DNA of 64,000 nucleotides from JABCPE02 sp963530615. Lineage in GTDB: Bacteria; Bacteroidota; Bacteroidia; Flavobacteriales; Weeksellaceae. Where the stretch lies: NCBI GenBank assembly GCA_963530615.1, contig CAUSDX010000008.1, positions 1 to 64,000 on the forward strand, read 5' to 3'. The notes below the pieces were generated by a model. The model was not told the DNA's origin and did not search any database. It was given only the letters and a program-made list of their open reading frames with translations. The position numbers and the translations under genes were made by a program. Position 1 is the first letter of the stretch. Every line of letters starts with the position of its first letter. Shown here piece after piece: positions 1 through 7,840 of this stretch.

Positions 1-148
1 CTGAAATATCCAAACCAAGATTTTTTTCTATTTCTGCCAATGCTATCCAAAGTTTTCTCCAATTTTGAAACTTATTATTTGGTGAAAAGTTATACAACAT
101 TTCTTGGCTCGCATATCGCTCCTCTAAAGGGTTTTTGTAAGTATTCAT
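1..148 (-). CDS. purB: Adenosylmethionine-independent purine enzyme: adenylosuccinate lyase, N-terminal part only
   Basis: This is the first 49 codons of a gene that continues beyond the window start. The ATG lies at 146-148 on the minus strand. The translation begins MNTYKNPLEERYAS and continues with NFSPNNKF and a WRKLWIALAEIEKNLGL segment, which is the N-terminus of flavobacterial adenylosuccinate lyase. The family cleaves adenylosuccinate to AMP and SAICAR to AICAR, in the cytoplasm, in purine synthesis. The active site lies outside the window, so the call rests on N-terminal similarity alone. The segment is open throughout with no frameshift. Confidence 0.82.
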   Translation of the reverse strand, partial: MNTYKNPLEERYASQEMLYNFSPNNKFQNWRKLWIALAEIEKNLGLDIS

Positions 149-185
149 AGTTGAATTTTAATTGCCTCAAAAATAATGATTTTAT

Positions 186-222
186 TTTATAAATAAAGCA
201 ACTATGTAAAAATAATTGCTCT
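186..222 (-). terminator. Possible weak hairpin terminator after the methyltransferase gene
   Basis: A short imperfect inverted repeat (AGCAA...TTGCT with flanking A/T pairs) lies just downstream of the minus-strand methyltransferase stop at 232, followed by an A/T-rich run. The stem is weak and the position is the main support. Confidence 0.3.
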
Positions 223-231
223 TTATTTTTA

Positions 232-1011
232 TTACCTCTTTTCAGCAATAATACAAATTGCATTAAGGTTATTTTGATATTTTCTAAAAACTTTTCTCAT
301 TTCAAAAATTCTTTTTCGTGCAAGAGAATTAGTCAATACATTAAATATGATTTTTATGGTTCTGAAAAATCCCTCATCATCAATTATCCTTTTTGGCTCT
401 AAAAGATGCATAGGATTGGTAATGATTTTCTTCACTAAAAATCCTTCTTGTTCTAACAATTTTGTCCACTCACTTTCCGTCAATGGCCTTGCATTTACTT
501 TTATTGCGATTGCTAAATCTTTTTGTATTTCAGCTTTTTTCTCTTCACTAATATTGTTAGGAGTAAGCCCTAACTCATGAATAGCATAAAACCCTCCTTT
601 TTTCAAAATCCGATGAGCCTCTCTGATAATTTCAGCTTTACGATGGTCAGCATGCATCGTTAGCATCGCCTCTCCGTATACTTTTGTAGCACTTTCTGAT
701 TCCAAAGTAGAAGCCGCAGCATTCGCGTTAATAAACCTAATATTTTCTCCATTTAATTTATCCTTCAAGAGCTCAACGACCTCATGATTAAGCTCTACTC
801 CTGTATATGTATTTGGATTTTTAGACAATGAAATCTCCGCAGTAAATCCCAAACCTGGAGCAAACTCTACAACATCATCTTGATGAGTAATTTCCAAATT
901 TTCTATCATTTTAAGGCTCAATTCTTTTCCTCCTGGTCTTAAAACCTTTTTACCAACCTTTGCTAAAATCCAATGCCCTTGCTGAGGGTTCATCTGTTGT
1001 TCTTTGCTCAT
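232..1011 (-). CDS. Class I SAM-dependent methyltransferase, substrate unknown
   Basis: A 259-residue protein with a Rossmann-type SAM-binding region. The motif VVEFAPGLGFTAEISL near residues 47-62 is motif I, and an acidic residue follows the next strand (YTGVELNHEVVELL). A conserved segment AEIIREAHRILKKGGFYAIHELGL (written in parts: AEIIREAHRILKKGG, FYAIHELGL) is typical of Methyltransf_11/25 small-molecule enzymes. The C-terminal third probably makes the substrate pocket. It follows a cupin gene by six bases on the same strand, so the two are likely cotranscribed. Related enzymes act on small metabolites, but nothing here identifies the substrate. Confidence 0.8.
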   Translation of the reverse strand: MSKEQQMNPQQGHWILAKVGKKVLRPGGKELSLKMIENLEITHQDDVVEFAPGLGFTAEISLSKNPNTYTGVELNHEVVELLKDKLNGENIRFINANAAASTLESESATKVYGEAMLTMHADHRKAEIIREAHRILKKGGFYAIHELGLTPNNISEEKKAEIQKDLAIAIKVNARPLTESEWTKLLEQEGFLVKKIITNPMHLLEPKRIIDDEGFFRTIKIIFNVLTNSLARKRIFEMRKVFRKYQNNLNAICIIAEKR

Positions 1012-1017
1012 TTTTTT

Positions 1018-1359
1018 CTATTTTTTTGCAACTTCTTCTACTCTTTCAGAAGTATCTAATTTGCTTATTGTTAAACGAATTACACTCTCTTCTTTTGCCA
1101 ATAAATGATGAGGTACGCCCCCTGATAAAGTTAATAAACCTCCTGACTTCACTTCATATTCTTCCCCCTTTACACCAAAAATAATTTCTCCTGACAACAA
1201 CTCTACCACAATAGGATAAGGCGTTTGATGCTCTTTCATTTCTTGACCTTTTTTCATCAGAATTCTAATTTCTTTCGTAAAATCTGTTTCTAAAATTAAT
1301 TTTACAGCAGGTTTATTTTCATTAAACTCTAAATTTTCGTAAATAGATGCTATTTTCAT
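1018..1359 (-). CDS. Small single-domain cupin protein
   Basis: A 113-residue protein with one cupin_2-like beta barrel. HQTPYPIVVELLSGEI (near residues 45-60) followed by GEEYEVKSGGLLTLSGG and VPHHLLA matches the two cupin motifs, with candidate metal-binding His residues in KEHQTPYP and VPHHL. The reading frame extends upstream to a TTG at 1368, but the ATG at 1357-1359 (MKIASIYENLEF) gives the normal cupin start. It is first in a two-gene unit with the downstream methyltransferase. Such small cupins bind metals and often have regulatory or isomerase/dioxygenase roles; the specific function cannot be read from the sequence. Confidence 0.78.
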   Translation of the reverse strand: MKIASIYENLEFNENKPAVKLILETDFTKEIRILMKKGQEMKEHQTPYPIVVELLSGEIIFGVKGEEYEVKSGGLLTLSGGVPHHLLAKEESVIRLTISKLDTSERVEEVAKK

Positions 1360-1381
1360 AACTTTCAAAAATTAATATTGA

Positions 1382-1389
1382 CAAATATA
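1382..1389 (-). promoter_or_regulatory. -7 element (TAnnTTTG) upstream of the cupin gene
   Basis: TATATTTG on the minus strand, 23 bases upstream of the cupin ATG, fits the Bacteroidota -7 consensus. I found no good TTG at the usual distance, so this is a partial match. Confidence 0.35.
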
Positions 1390-1450
1390 TGATATTATTT
1401 ATAATAATTCTAAATAATATTTATTGTTTTAATTATCCCCAAATAATATT

Positions 1451-1482
1451 TTGATTACCTAAAATATTTTTTCCTATTTTTG
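1451..1482 (+). promoter_or_regulatory. Promoter of gldD, TTG-N21-TATTTTTG
   Basis: TTG at 1451-1453 and TATTTTTG at 1475-1482 are separated by 21 bases, a full match to the Bacteroidota consensus. The gldD ATG begins only four bases after the -7 element, so transcription would start at or beside the start codon and the message may be leaderless. Confidence 0.6.
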
Positions 1483-1486
1483 CGAG

Positions 1487-2041
1487 ATGTTTAGAAGTCA
1501 TTTTTTAGGATTATTTCTTTTAGGGCTTTATTCTTGTAGTGAAGATTACATTCCAAAACCTAAGGGAGAATTGTGTTTAGAATATCCGAAGGCAGCATAT
1601 CGCACATTCAATTCTGAATGTGGATTTTCATTTGATTATTCACGCTTTGCAAAAATAAATAATGCTAAACGACCTTGTTGGTATAATCTTTCTTACCCAC
1701 AAATGAAGGCAAATGTTTTCATTACTTATTTTCCGATTAAAAATGATTTTAATCTCCATGTTAAAGAGGTAGAAAAAATGGTATACGAGCATACTATCAG
1801 AGCATCTGCCATAGAGACCCAATCTTTTTCTTATCCCGAGAAAAAAGTTTGGGGAAATTTTTATGAACTCAAAGGTCATTCAGCATCTAATATTCAAATT
1901 TTTGTTACGGATAGTGTTCGGCATTTTGTAACAGCTAACTTATATTTCAAATCAAGACCAAAACCAGACTCTTTACAACCTGCAATAGATTACATAAAAG
2001 AAGATTTAACCCATATGATAGAAACTTTTCATTGGAAATAA
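1487..2041 (+). CDS. gldD: Gliding motility lipoprotein GldD
   Basis: A 184-residue lipoprotein. The short hydrophobic signal (FLGLFLLGLYSC) ends in a lipobox with the acylated Cys near residue 17. The segment YIPKPKGELCLEYPKAAY, the FSFDYSRFA region and the C-terminal IDYIKEDLTHMIETF match the flavobacterial GldD family. GldD is needed for gliding and for type IX secretion in motile relatives, and is kept in non-motile flavobacteria for secretion. It would sit in the periplasm, anchored in a membrane. A PfkB kinase gene follows after 25 bases. The promoter sits unusually close to the start codon. gldB is near the other end of the window. Confidence 0.88.
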   Translation: MFRSHFLGLFLLGLYSCSEDYIPKPKGELCLEYPKAAYRTFNSECGFSFDYSRFAKINNAKRPCWYNLSYPQMKANVFITYFPIKNDFNLHVKEVEKMVYEHTIRASAIETQSFSYPEKKVWGNFYELKGHSASNIQIFVTDSVRHFVTANLYFKSRPKPDSLQPAIDYIKEDLTHMIETFHWK

Positions 2042-2066
2042 TTTATATCAAGATACTACATAAATA

Positions 2067-2987
2067 ATGAAACTTTTAGCGATTGGAACGATAGCATTTG
2101 ATGCAATAGAAACTCCTTTTGGAAAAACAGATAAAATTTTAGGCGGTGCTGCTACTTATATCGGTTTGTCAGCATCTGTGCTAAATACAGATGTCAGTCT
2201 AGTATCCGTTGTCGGAGGTGATTTTCCACAAGATTATTTGGATTTACTCAGTAAAAGAAACATCAATATTGATGGTGTGGAAATCATTCCAGAAGGCAAA
2301 ACTTTTTTTTGGTCAGGAAAATATCACAATGACTTAAACTCACGAGATACAATGGCTACTGAACTCAATGTTTTAGAAAATTTTGATCCAAAAATTCCTG
2401 AACATTGTCAAAATCATGAAATTTTATTATTGGGTAATTTACATCCAAGTGTTCAGTTATCCATCTTAAATCACATGAAATGCCGTCCTAAACTTGTCAT
2501 TTTAGATACCATGAATTTTTGGATGAATCGTACTTGGGATTTATTGATGAAAGTCATTGCTAAAACTGATGTAATTACAATTAATGATGAAGAAGCAAGG
2601 CAACTCTCTGGAGAATATTCTCTACCCAAAGCTGCTCAAAAAATTCACCAAATGGGTCCTAAATATGTAATCATCAAAAAAGGAGAACACGGAGCATTAC
2701 TTTTCAGCGAAGGTAAAGTTTTTGCCATTCCTGCCCTACCTCTAGAAGATGTTTTTGACCCAACGGGTGCAGGTGATACCTTTGCTGGAGGTTTCGCTGC
2801 TCATTTGGCAGCTACAGGAAGTATTTCCTTTGAAAACATGAAAACAGCCATTATCATCGGAAGTGCTATGGCTTCTTTCACTGTGGAAAAATTCGGAACG
2901 GAAAGACTTTTGGAAGTTTCTCCCATTCTATTGAAACAAAGAATTAAAAAATTTCAAGAACTAACAACTTTTGAAGTAGATTTATAA
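2067..2987 (+). CDS. PfkB/ribokinase-family sugar or nucleoside kinase
   Basis: A 306-residue kinase of the ribokinase fold. The N-terminal GGAATYIGLSASVL motif (residues 27-40) binds substrate, and FDPTGAGDTFAGGFAAHL near residue 230 is the PfkB signature 2 with the catalytic Asp of GAGD. The length is normal for adenosine kinase/ribokinase-like enzymes of Bacteroidota. It phosphorylates a sugar or nucleoside with ATP in the cytoplasm; the exact substrate is not resolved. It lies 25 bases after gldD and may be cotranscribed with it. Confidence 0.85.
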   Translation: MKLLAIGTIAFDAIETPFGKTDKILGGAATYIGLSASVLNTDVSLVSVVGGDFPQDYLDLLSKRNINIDGVEIIPEGKTFFWSGKYHNDLNSRDTMATELNVLENFDPKIPEHCQNHEILLLGNLHPSVQLSILNHMKCRPKLVILDTMNFWMNRTWDLLMKVIAKTDVITINDEEARQLSGEYSLPKAAQKIHQMGPKYVIIKKGEHGALLFSEGKVFAIPALPLEDVFDPTGAGDTFAGGFAAHLAATGSISFENMKTAIIIGSAMASFTVEKFGTERLLEVSPILLKQRIKKFQELTTFEVDL

Positions 2988-3036
2988 AAATTAAGAAATA
3001 ATTATCATATTTTTTAGGTTTTATCAAAGATAAGTT

Positions 3037-3044
3037 TAATTTTG
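3037..3044 (+). promoter_or_regulatory. -7 element of the SurA-like gene
   Basis: TAATTTTG matches TAnnTTTG and lies 21 bases before the ATG at 3066. The -33 TTG is not clear. Confidence 0.4.
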
Positions 3045-3065
3045 TAACATTAATTACCTTTCAAA

Positions 3066-4409
3066 ATGATAAAAAATATTAAACAATTATTGTTATTAGG
3101 ACTTTTATTTATTGGTTATCAAATAAATGCCCAATTACAAAAAGGTCAGTTGGTAGATGGTGTAGTTGCTGTGGTTGGCGATGAAATTATTTTAGAATCA
3201 GATATTGTAGAACAAGCTAATTTTGCAAAACAACAAGGCGAAATAGCTGGAGATAAATGCTCATTCGTTGAAAGTTTGTTAAATAATAAACTTCTGATTT
3301 ATCATGCTAAAAAAGACACCCTTATCCCCGACAGAAGCAAAGAAATAAGAGAACAAGCTAACCAGAAATATGAACAGATTTTAAGCCAATTCCCTTCTGA
3401 AAAAGCAATGCTTGATGCCTATAAATTCAAAACGGCACAAGATATGAAAAATACCATAGAGAATTTAGATTCCGACAATTATTACGGACAAAGTAAATAC
3501 TCTAGAATTACAGAAAAAGCCGATGTTACCCCAAATGAAGTTACTGATTTTTATAATACTTATAAATTCCAATTGCCAGAAGTAAAAGATGAGGTTGTTC
3601 TTTCTCAAATCGTAATGTTTCCTAAACTCACAGAAGCTCATAAAAATGAGATTATCAACAAGCTAAAAAACATTAGACAAAATATTCTCAATGGCGAAAA
3701 TTTTGAACTTCAAGCTAGAATTTATTCCGAAGATGAAGGTTCTGCCTCTAATGGTGGACTTTACCAAAATATCCCAAGAGGAAGAATGGTAAAACCTTTT
3801 GAAGCTGCAGCACTTAATTTACAAGAAGGTGAAATTTCAGAGCCTATAGAAACAGAATTTGGCTATCATATTATCCAACTCATTAAGAAAAAAGGGAAAT
3901 TATACGATGCTAGGCATATTCTCATTAAAACAACTCCAAATGCAGAAGAAATTGCAACAGCAAAAAAAGAATTGGAAAGAATCAAACAAGATATTCTTGA
4001 TGAAAAAATAACCTTTAAGGAAGCGGCTCACAAATATTCCGATGATAAACACACCAAATTTAACGCAGGAATTATCACAAAAAATGGAAGTTCTAAAATA
4101 GAAAAAACAAATCTTGATCCAAATATCTCTTATCAAATTGCAGGATATAACAAAGGGGATATTACCGATATTTTTGAGGATGAATTAGATCGCAAAAAAG
4201 TAGTCTCTTTATTAAGAGTTGAAGATATTATTCCTGCACACCAATTAGATTTGGCAACGGATTATGACAGAGTGAAAGTTTTAGCTCTTAATAATAAGAA
4301 AAACCAAATTTTAGAAAAATGGACAAAAGAACAACTACCAAATACCTTTATCTCCATTGATAAACGCTATGACAATTGTAGCTTCAAAGCGAAATGGGAA
4401 CAAAAATAA
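3066..4409 (+). CDS. surA: Periplasmic peptidyl-prolyl isomerase/chaperone, SurA-like
   Basis: A 447-residue exported protein. A signal peptide (LLLLGLLFIGYQINA) precedes VVAVVGDEIILESDI, the conserved start of the SurA N-terminal chaperone domain. Two parvulin-type rotamase domains follow: one at about residues 175-275, with SEDEGSASNGG and FEAAALNLQEGEISEP then EFGYHIIQLI, and a second beginning YDARHILIKT. The second is diverged, lacking the canonical GG-L core. SurA proteins escort outer-membrane proteins through the periplasm to the BAM complex. A terminator follows, separating it from parE. The symbol is assigned by domain organisation. Confidence 0.82.
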   Translation: MIKNIKQLLLLGLLFIGYQINAQLQKGQLVDGVVAVVGDEIILESDIVEQANFAKQQGEIAGDKCSFVESLLNNKLLIYHAKKDTLIPDRSKEIREQANQKYEQILSQFPSEKAMLDAYKFKTAQDMKNTIENLDSDNYYGQSKYSRITEKADVTPNEVTDFYNTYKFQLPEVKDEVVLSQIVMFPKLTEAHKNEIINKLKNIRQNILNGENFELQARIYSEDEGSASNGGLYQNIPRGRMVKPFEAAALNLQEGEISEPIETEFGYHIIQLIKKKGKLYDARHILIKTTPNAEEIATAKKELERIKQDILDEKITFKEAAHKYSDDKHTKFNAGIITKNGSSKIEKTNLDPNISYQIAGYNKGDITDIFEDELDRKKVVSLLRVEDIIPAHQLDLATDYDRVKVLALNNKKNQILEKWTKEQLPNTFISIDKRYDNCSFKAKWEQK

Positions 4410-4418
4410 ATTCATAAA

Positions 4419-4446
4419 AACAATTCTAAAATTAGGATTGTTTTTT
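4419..4446 (+). terminator. Rho-independent terminator after the SurA-like gene
   Basis: An 11-base stem (AACAATTCTAA with TTAGGATTGTT, one G.U pair) and a short loop are followed by a T-rich run. Confidence 0.7.
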
Positions 4447-4501
4447 CTTTTTTTAAGGCAATTATGAAAGTAAAAATTAAACTTTTTTAGTCAAAATTTC
4501 T

Positions 4502-4509
4502 TATCTTTG
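4502..4509 (+). promoter_or_regulatory. -7 element of the parE operon
   Basis: TATCTTTG, a full match to TAnnTTTG, lies 31 bases before the parE ATG and just after the upstream terminator. The -33 box is not a clean TTG. Confidence 0.5.
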
Positions 4510-4540
4510 TGCCTACGACTCAAAAAGCGGCAAGGAATTT

Positions 4541-6403
4541 ATGATTGGAAATAGCATTCAATATACAGAGGATAATATTAAAACTCTTGAGCCACGAGAG
4601 CATGTCAGATTAAGACCTGGTATGTACATCGGAAAGTTAGGCGACGGCTCATCAGTAGATGATGGAATCTACATTTTATTAAAAGAAGTGGTAGATAATT
4701 CTATCGATGAATTCCGAATGAAATTCGGAAAAAGAATCGATGTAAAAATATCCGATGGAAAAGTTATTGTTAGGGATTATGGTCGTGGAATTCCCTTAGG
4801 GAAAATCGTAGATGTGGTTTCCATAATGAATACTGGAGGAAAATATGATGATGGAGCTTTCAAAAAATCAATTGGGTTGAATGGTGTCGGAACAAAGGCT
4901 GTAAATTTCCTATCTTCTTATTTTCGGGTAAAATCTGTGCGGGATGGAAAAACCAGAACAGCCGAATTCAAAGAAGGAATCCTATCCAACATATTAGAGG
5001 AATCTGATACCTCTGAAAAAAATGGTACAGAAATAACCTTTATACCAGATAATACCATTTTTGTAAATTATAAGTTTCGCCATGAATATGTGGAAAAAAT
5101 GCTCCGCAATTACACTTATCTAAATTTAGGACTAAAAATTTACTATAATGGCGAAATTTTTGAGTCTCAAAATGGATTAAAAGACCTTTTAGAGAATGAA
5201 ATAAGCGGACAGCCGATTGTCTATCCCATTATTCATATCAAAAATGAAGATATGGAAATCGCTATCACTCATTCAGATAAATCACAGTCGGAAACTTACT
5301 TTTCTTTCGTCAATGGACAGTATACTTCACAAGGAGGTACTCATCTAAATGCCTTCAAAGAAGCTTTCGTTAAAACAATTAAAGAATTTTATAGTAAAAA
5401 TTTTGAAGCTACAGATATAAGAAAAGCCATTATAGGTGCGATTTATATCAATGTAGGAAATCCCGTTTTTGAATCACAAACCAAAACCAAATTGGGTTCA
5501 ACCACAATGGGACAAGATAAAGATGGTAACGAACTGGAAACCATCAGAACTTTTGTCAATAATTATTTAAAGAATAAATTAGATAATTTTCTTCACAAAA
5601 ATCCTGAAACTGCAGAAGCTTTACAAAAGAAAATTCTAATTTCAGAAAGAGAAAGAAAAGAACTATCTGGCATACAAAAATTAGCCCGAGAAAGAGCAAA
5701 AAAAGTCTCATTACATAATAAAAAATTAAGAGACTGCCGACAGCATTATAATGACCAAAAAGCACCAAGAAAATCTGAAACTCAAATCTTTATCACAGAA
5801 GGAGATTCTGCATCTGGTTCTATTACAAAAATCCGTGATGTAGAAACCCAAGCGGTATTTTCTCTAAAAGGAAAACCTCTCAATTGCTATGGTCTTACCA
5901 AAAAAGTTGTCTATGAAAATGAAGAATTCAATCTACTTCAAGCAGCTTTGAATATTGAAGAAAGTTTAGAAGATTTGAGATATAATCAGATAATCATTGC
6001 CACCGATGCCGATGTAGATGGTATGCATATTCGCTTATTAATGATTACTTTTTTCCTCCAATTTTTTCCAGATGTAATTAAAAATGGACATTTGTATATT
6101 CTTCAAACACCATTATTTAGAATAAGAAACAAAAAAGAAACCCGATATTGCTACAACGAAACTGAACGAATAAAAGCCTTGGAAGAATTGGGTAAAAACC
6201 CTGAAATCACACGATTCAAAGGACTCGGAGAAGTTTCTCCTGATGAATTTAAGCACTTTATTGGAAAAGATATCCGTTTAGAGCCTGTAATTATAGGAAA
6301 AGACACCACAATAGAACAACTTTTAGAATTTTATATGGGTAAGAATACTCCTGATAGGCAAAACTTTATTTTAGATAATCTAGTGGTGGAAGGAGAAATT
6401 TAA
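4541..6403 (+). CDS. parE: DNA topoisomerase IV subunit B
   Basis: A 620-residue type IIA topoisomerase ATPase subunit. The GHKL ATPase domain shows LRPGMYIG, EVVDNSIDEF (catalytic Glu region near residue 48), DYGRGIP and GLNGVGTKAVN. The TOPRIM domain shows ITEGDSASGS and DADVDGMHIR with its metal-binding Asp residues. The C-terminus ends with the FYMGKNTPDRQNFI segment. The short length lacks the extra GyrB insertions, and the companion A subunit at 7841 supports Topo IV rather than gyrase. The complex decatenates daughter chromosomes. It is the first gene of a unit interrupted by a DUF389 gene. Confidence 0.9.
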   Translation: MIGNSIQYTEDNIKTLEPREHVRLRPGMYIGKLGDGSSVDDGIYILLKEVVDNSIDEFRMKFGKRIDVKISDGKVIVRDYGRGIPLGKIVDVVSIMNTGGKYDDGAFKKSIGLNGVGTKAVNFLSSYFRVKSVRDGKTRTAEFKEGILSNILEESDTSEKNGTEITFIPDNTIFVNYKFRHEYVEKMLRNYTYLNLGLKIYYNGEIFESQNGLKDLLENEISGQPIVYPIIHIKNEDMEIAITHSDKSQSETYFSFVNGQYTSQGGTHLNAFKEAFVKTIKEFYSKNFEATDIRKAIIGAIYINVGNPVFESQTKTKLGSTTMGQDKDGNELETIRTFVNNYLKNKLDNFLHKNPETAEALQKKILISERERKELSGIQKLARERAKKVSLHNKKLRDCRQHYNDQKAPRKSETQIFITEGDSASGSITKIRDVETQAVFSLKGKPLNCYGLTKKVVYENEEFNLLQAALNIEESLEDLRYNQIIIATDADVDGMHIRLLMITFFLQFFPDVIKNGHLYILQTPLFRIRNKKETRYCYNETERIKALEELGKNPEITRFKGLGEVSPDEFKHFIGKDIRLEPVIIGKDTTIEQLLEFYMGKNTPDRQNFILDNLVVEGEI

Positions 6404-6449
6404 AATTAGTCTATTATTTTTCTGAAATAGAGATATATTACTCTTAAAA

Positions 6450-6497
6450 AATTACAATGTTTATATTTAATAAAACAATCAAATTGTAATATTTTTA
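6450..6497 (+). terminator. Possible terminator or attenuating hairpin after parE
   Basis: ATTACAAT and ATTGTAAT form an 8-base stem with a long A/T-rich loop and are followed by ATTTTTATT. It could reduce read-through into the DUF389 gene and parC. Confidence 0.4.
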
Positions 6498-6538
6498 TTA
6501 TATATTAGGTAAAAAATATTAAAATTCATATAAAAACG

Positions 6539-7819
6539 ATGAAATTAAGTAATCTTTGGAATCTTCATGATGGAGAAGAATCTAAATCTAAAGTTTTAGA
6601 AGATGTATTAAAAAATATTTCTTTTAGAGGAACAAATTTATGGATTTTAGCATGTGCTATTTTCATTGCTTCTATAGGTCTCAATGTTAATTCTACAGCT
6701 ATCATTATTGGAGCAATGCTTATTTCCCCCTTGATGGGACCTATTGTAGGCATTGGTTTTGCTTTGGCTATTTACGATTTAGAATTATTGAAAAAATCTG
6801 CTAAAAATTTATTCATAGCAACCTTCATAAGTTTATTAGTTTCAACAATTTATTTTTATTTAAGTCCATTCAAGGAAGCACAATCAGAAATATTAGCAAG
6901 AACCTCACCTAATATTTATGATGTTCTTATCGCATTTATTGGAGGGATTGTAGGTGTGATTTCTATAACTCGTGTAGAAAAAGGAAATCCAATTCCTGGA
7001 GTAGCCATTGCTACAGCCTTAATGCCACCTCTATGTACCGCTGGTTTTGGTATTGCAATGCTTAATATCACTTATTTTGCAGGAGCACTTTTTTTATATT
7101 CAATCAATTGTTTTTTTATTGCTTTTGCAACCTTTATCATTGCAAAATATTTGAAATATAAACCTGTAACAACTGATAACAAAAATCTTGATAAGAAAAT
7201 AAGATACGGAATCTCATTACTTACAATACTAATGATTATTCCGAGTTTATTTTTAGCTTACAAACTTATTGAGGAAAGAAATTATACTCAAAATGCTGAA
7301 AATTTTATTAAATCTGAATTTACAGACAATGGTTTCCCTGTTATCTATAAAAAAATAAACTATCATTCTCAACCTAAAAAAATAGAATTGGTAGTATTAA
7401 ATTACAAATTAGATAGCACTGAATTAGAGAAAATAAATAACCGAATGGCAAATTTTGGAATTACAGAAACCGATATTTCTTTTAAGGAAAACAAGTCTGA
7501 AATAAAATCTGAAATTCTAGCAGAAATCAATAAACAAAATTCCCAATTCTCTGAAAAAGATTTAGTCATACAAAATCTAACGGAGGAACTAAATGCATAT
7601 AAAATTGATAAAAATTTAATTCAAGAAATAACAGCTCTTTTTCCTCAGATTAAGAATATTTCTATTGGGAAAATCAATAATTATTCTGAAAATAATAACT
7701 CTACAATCAGCACAATTATTTTATATAAAACCGATGAAAGTATTAACGAACAGCAATTAAAAAATTGGCTTTCAACTAAATTGAATGATTCTGAGTTAAA
7801 AATTATAAAACAAAATTAA
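6539..7819 (+). CDS. DUF389 (TIGR00341) integral membrane protein
   Basis: A 426-residue membrane protein. The N-terminal half has about six membrane segments with the family motif INSTAIIIGAMLISPLMGPI-type sequence (here NSTAIIIGAMLISPLMGPI, residues 51-69) and a second glycine-rich block IAFIGGIVGVISITR, then AIATALMPPLCTAG. The C-terminal third is soluble and charged, with coiled-coil tendency. The function of DUF389 proteins is not known. It lies between parE and parC, with 21 bases to parC, so it is cotranscribed with the A subunit. There is no obvious functional link to topoisomerase. Confidence 0.82.
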   Translation: MKLSNLWNLHDGEESKSKVLEDVLKNISFRGTNLWILACAIFIASIGLNVNSTAIIIGAMLISPLMGPIVGIGFALAIYDLELLKKSAKNLFIATFISLLVSTIYFYLSPFKEAQSEILARTSPNIYDVLIAFIGGIVGVISITRVEKGNPIPGVAIATALMPPLCTAGFGIAMLNITYFAGALFLYSINCFFIAFATFIIAKYLKYKPVTTDNKNLDKKIRYGISLLTILMIIPSLFLAYKLIEERNYTQNAENFIKSEFTDNGFPVIYKKINYHSQPKKIELVVLNYKLDSTELEKINNRMANFGITETDISFKENKSEIKSEILAEINKQNSQFSEKDLVIQNLTEELNAYKIDKNLIQEITALFPQIKNISIGKINNYSENNNSTISTIILYKTDESINEQQLKNWLSTKLNDSELKIIKQN

Positions 7820-7840
7820 GTATTTTTCATATTTTTATAA

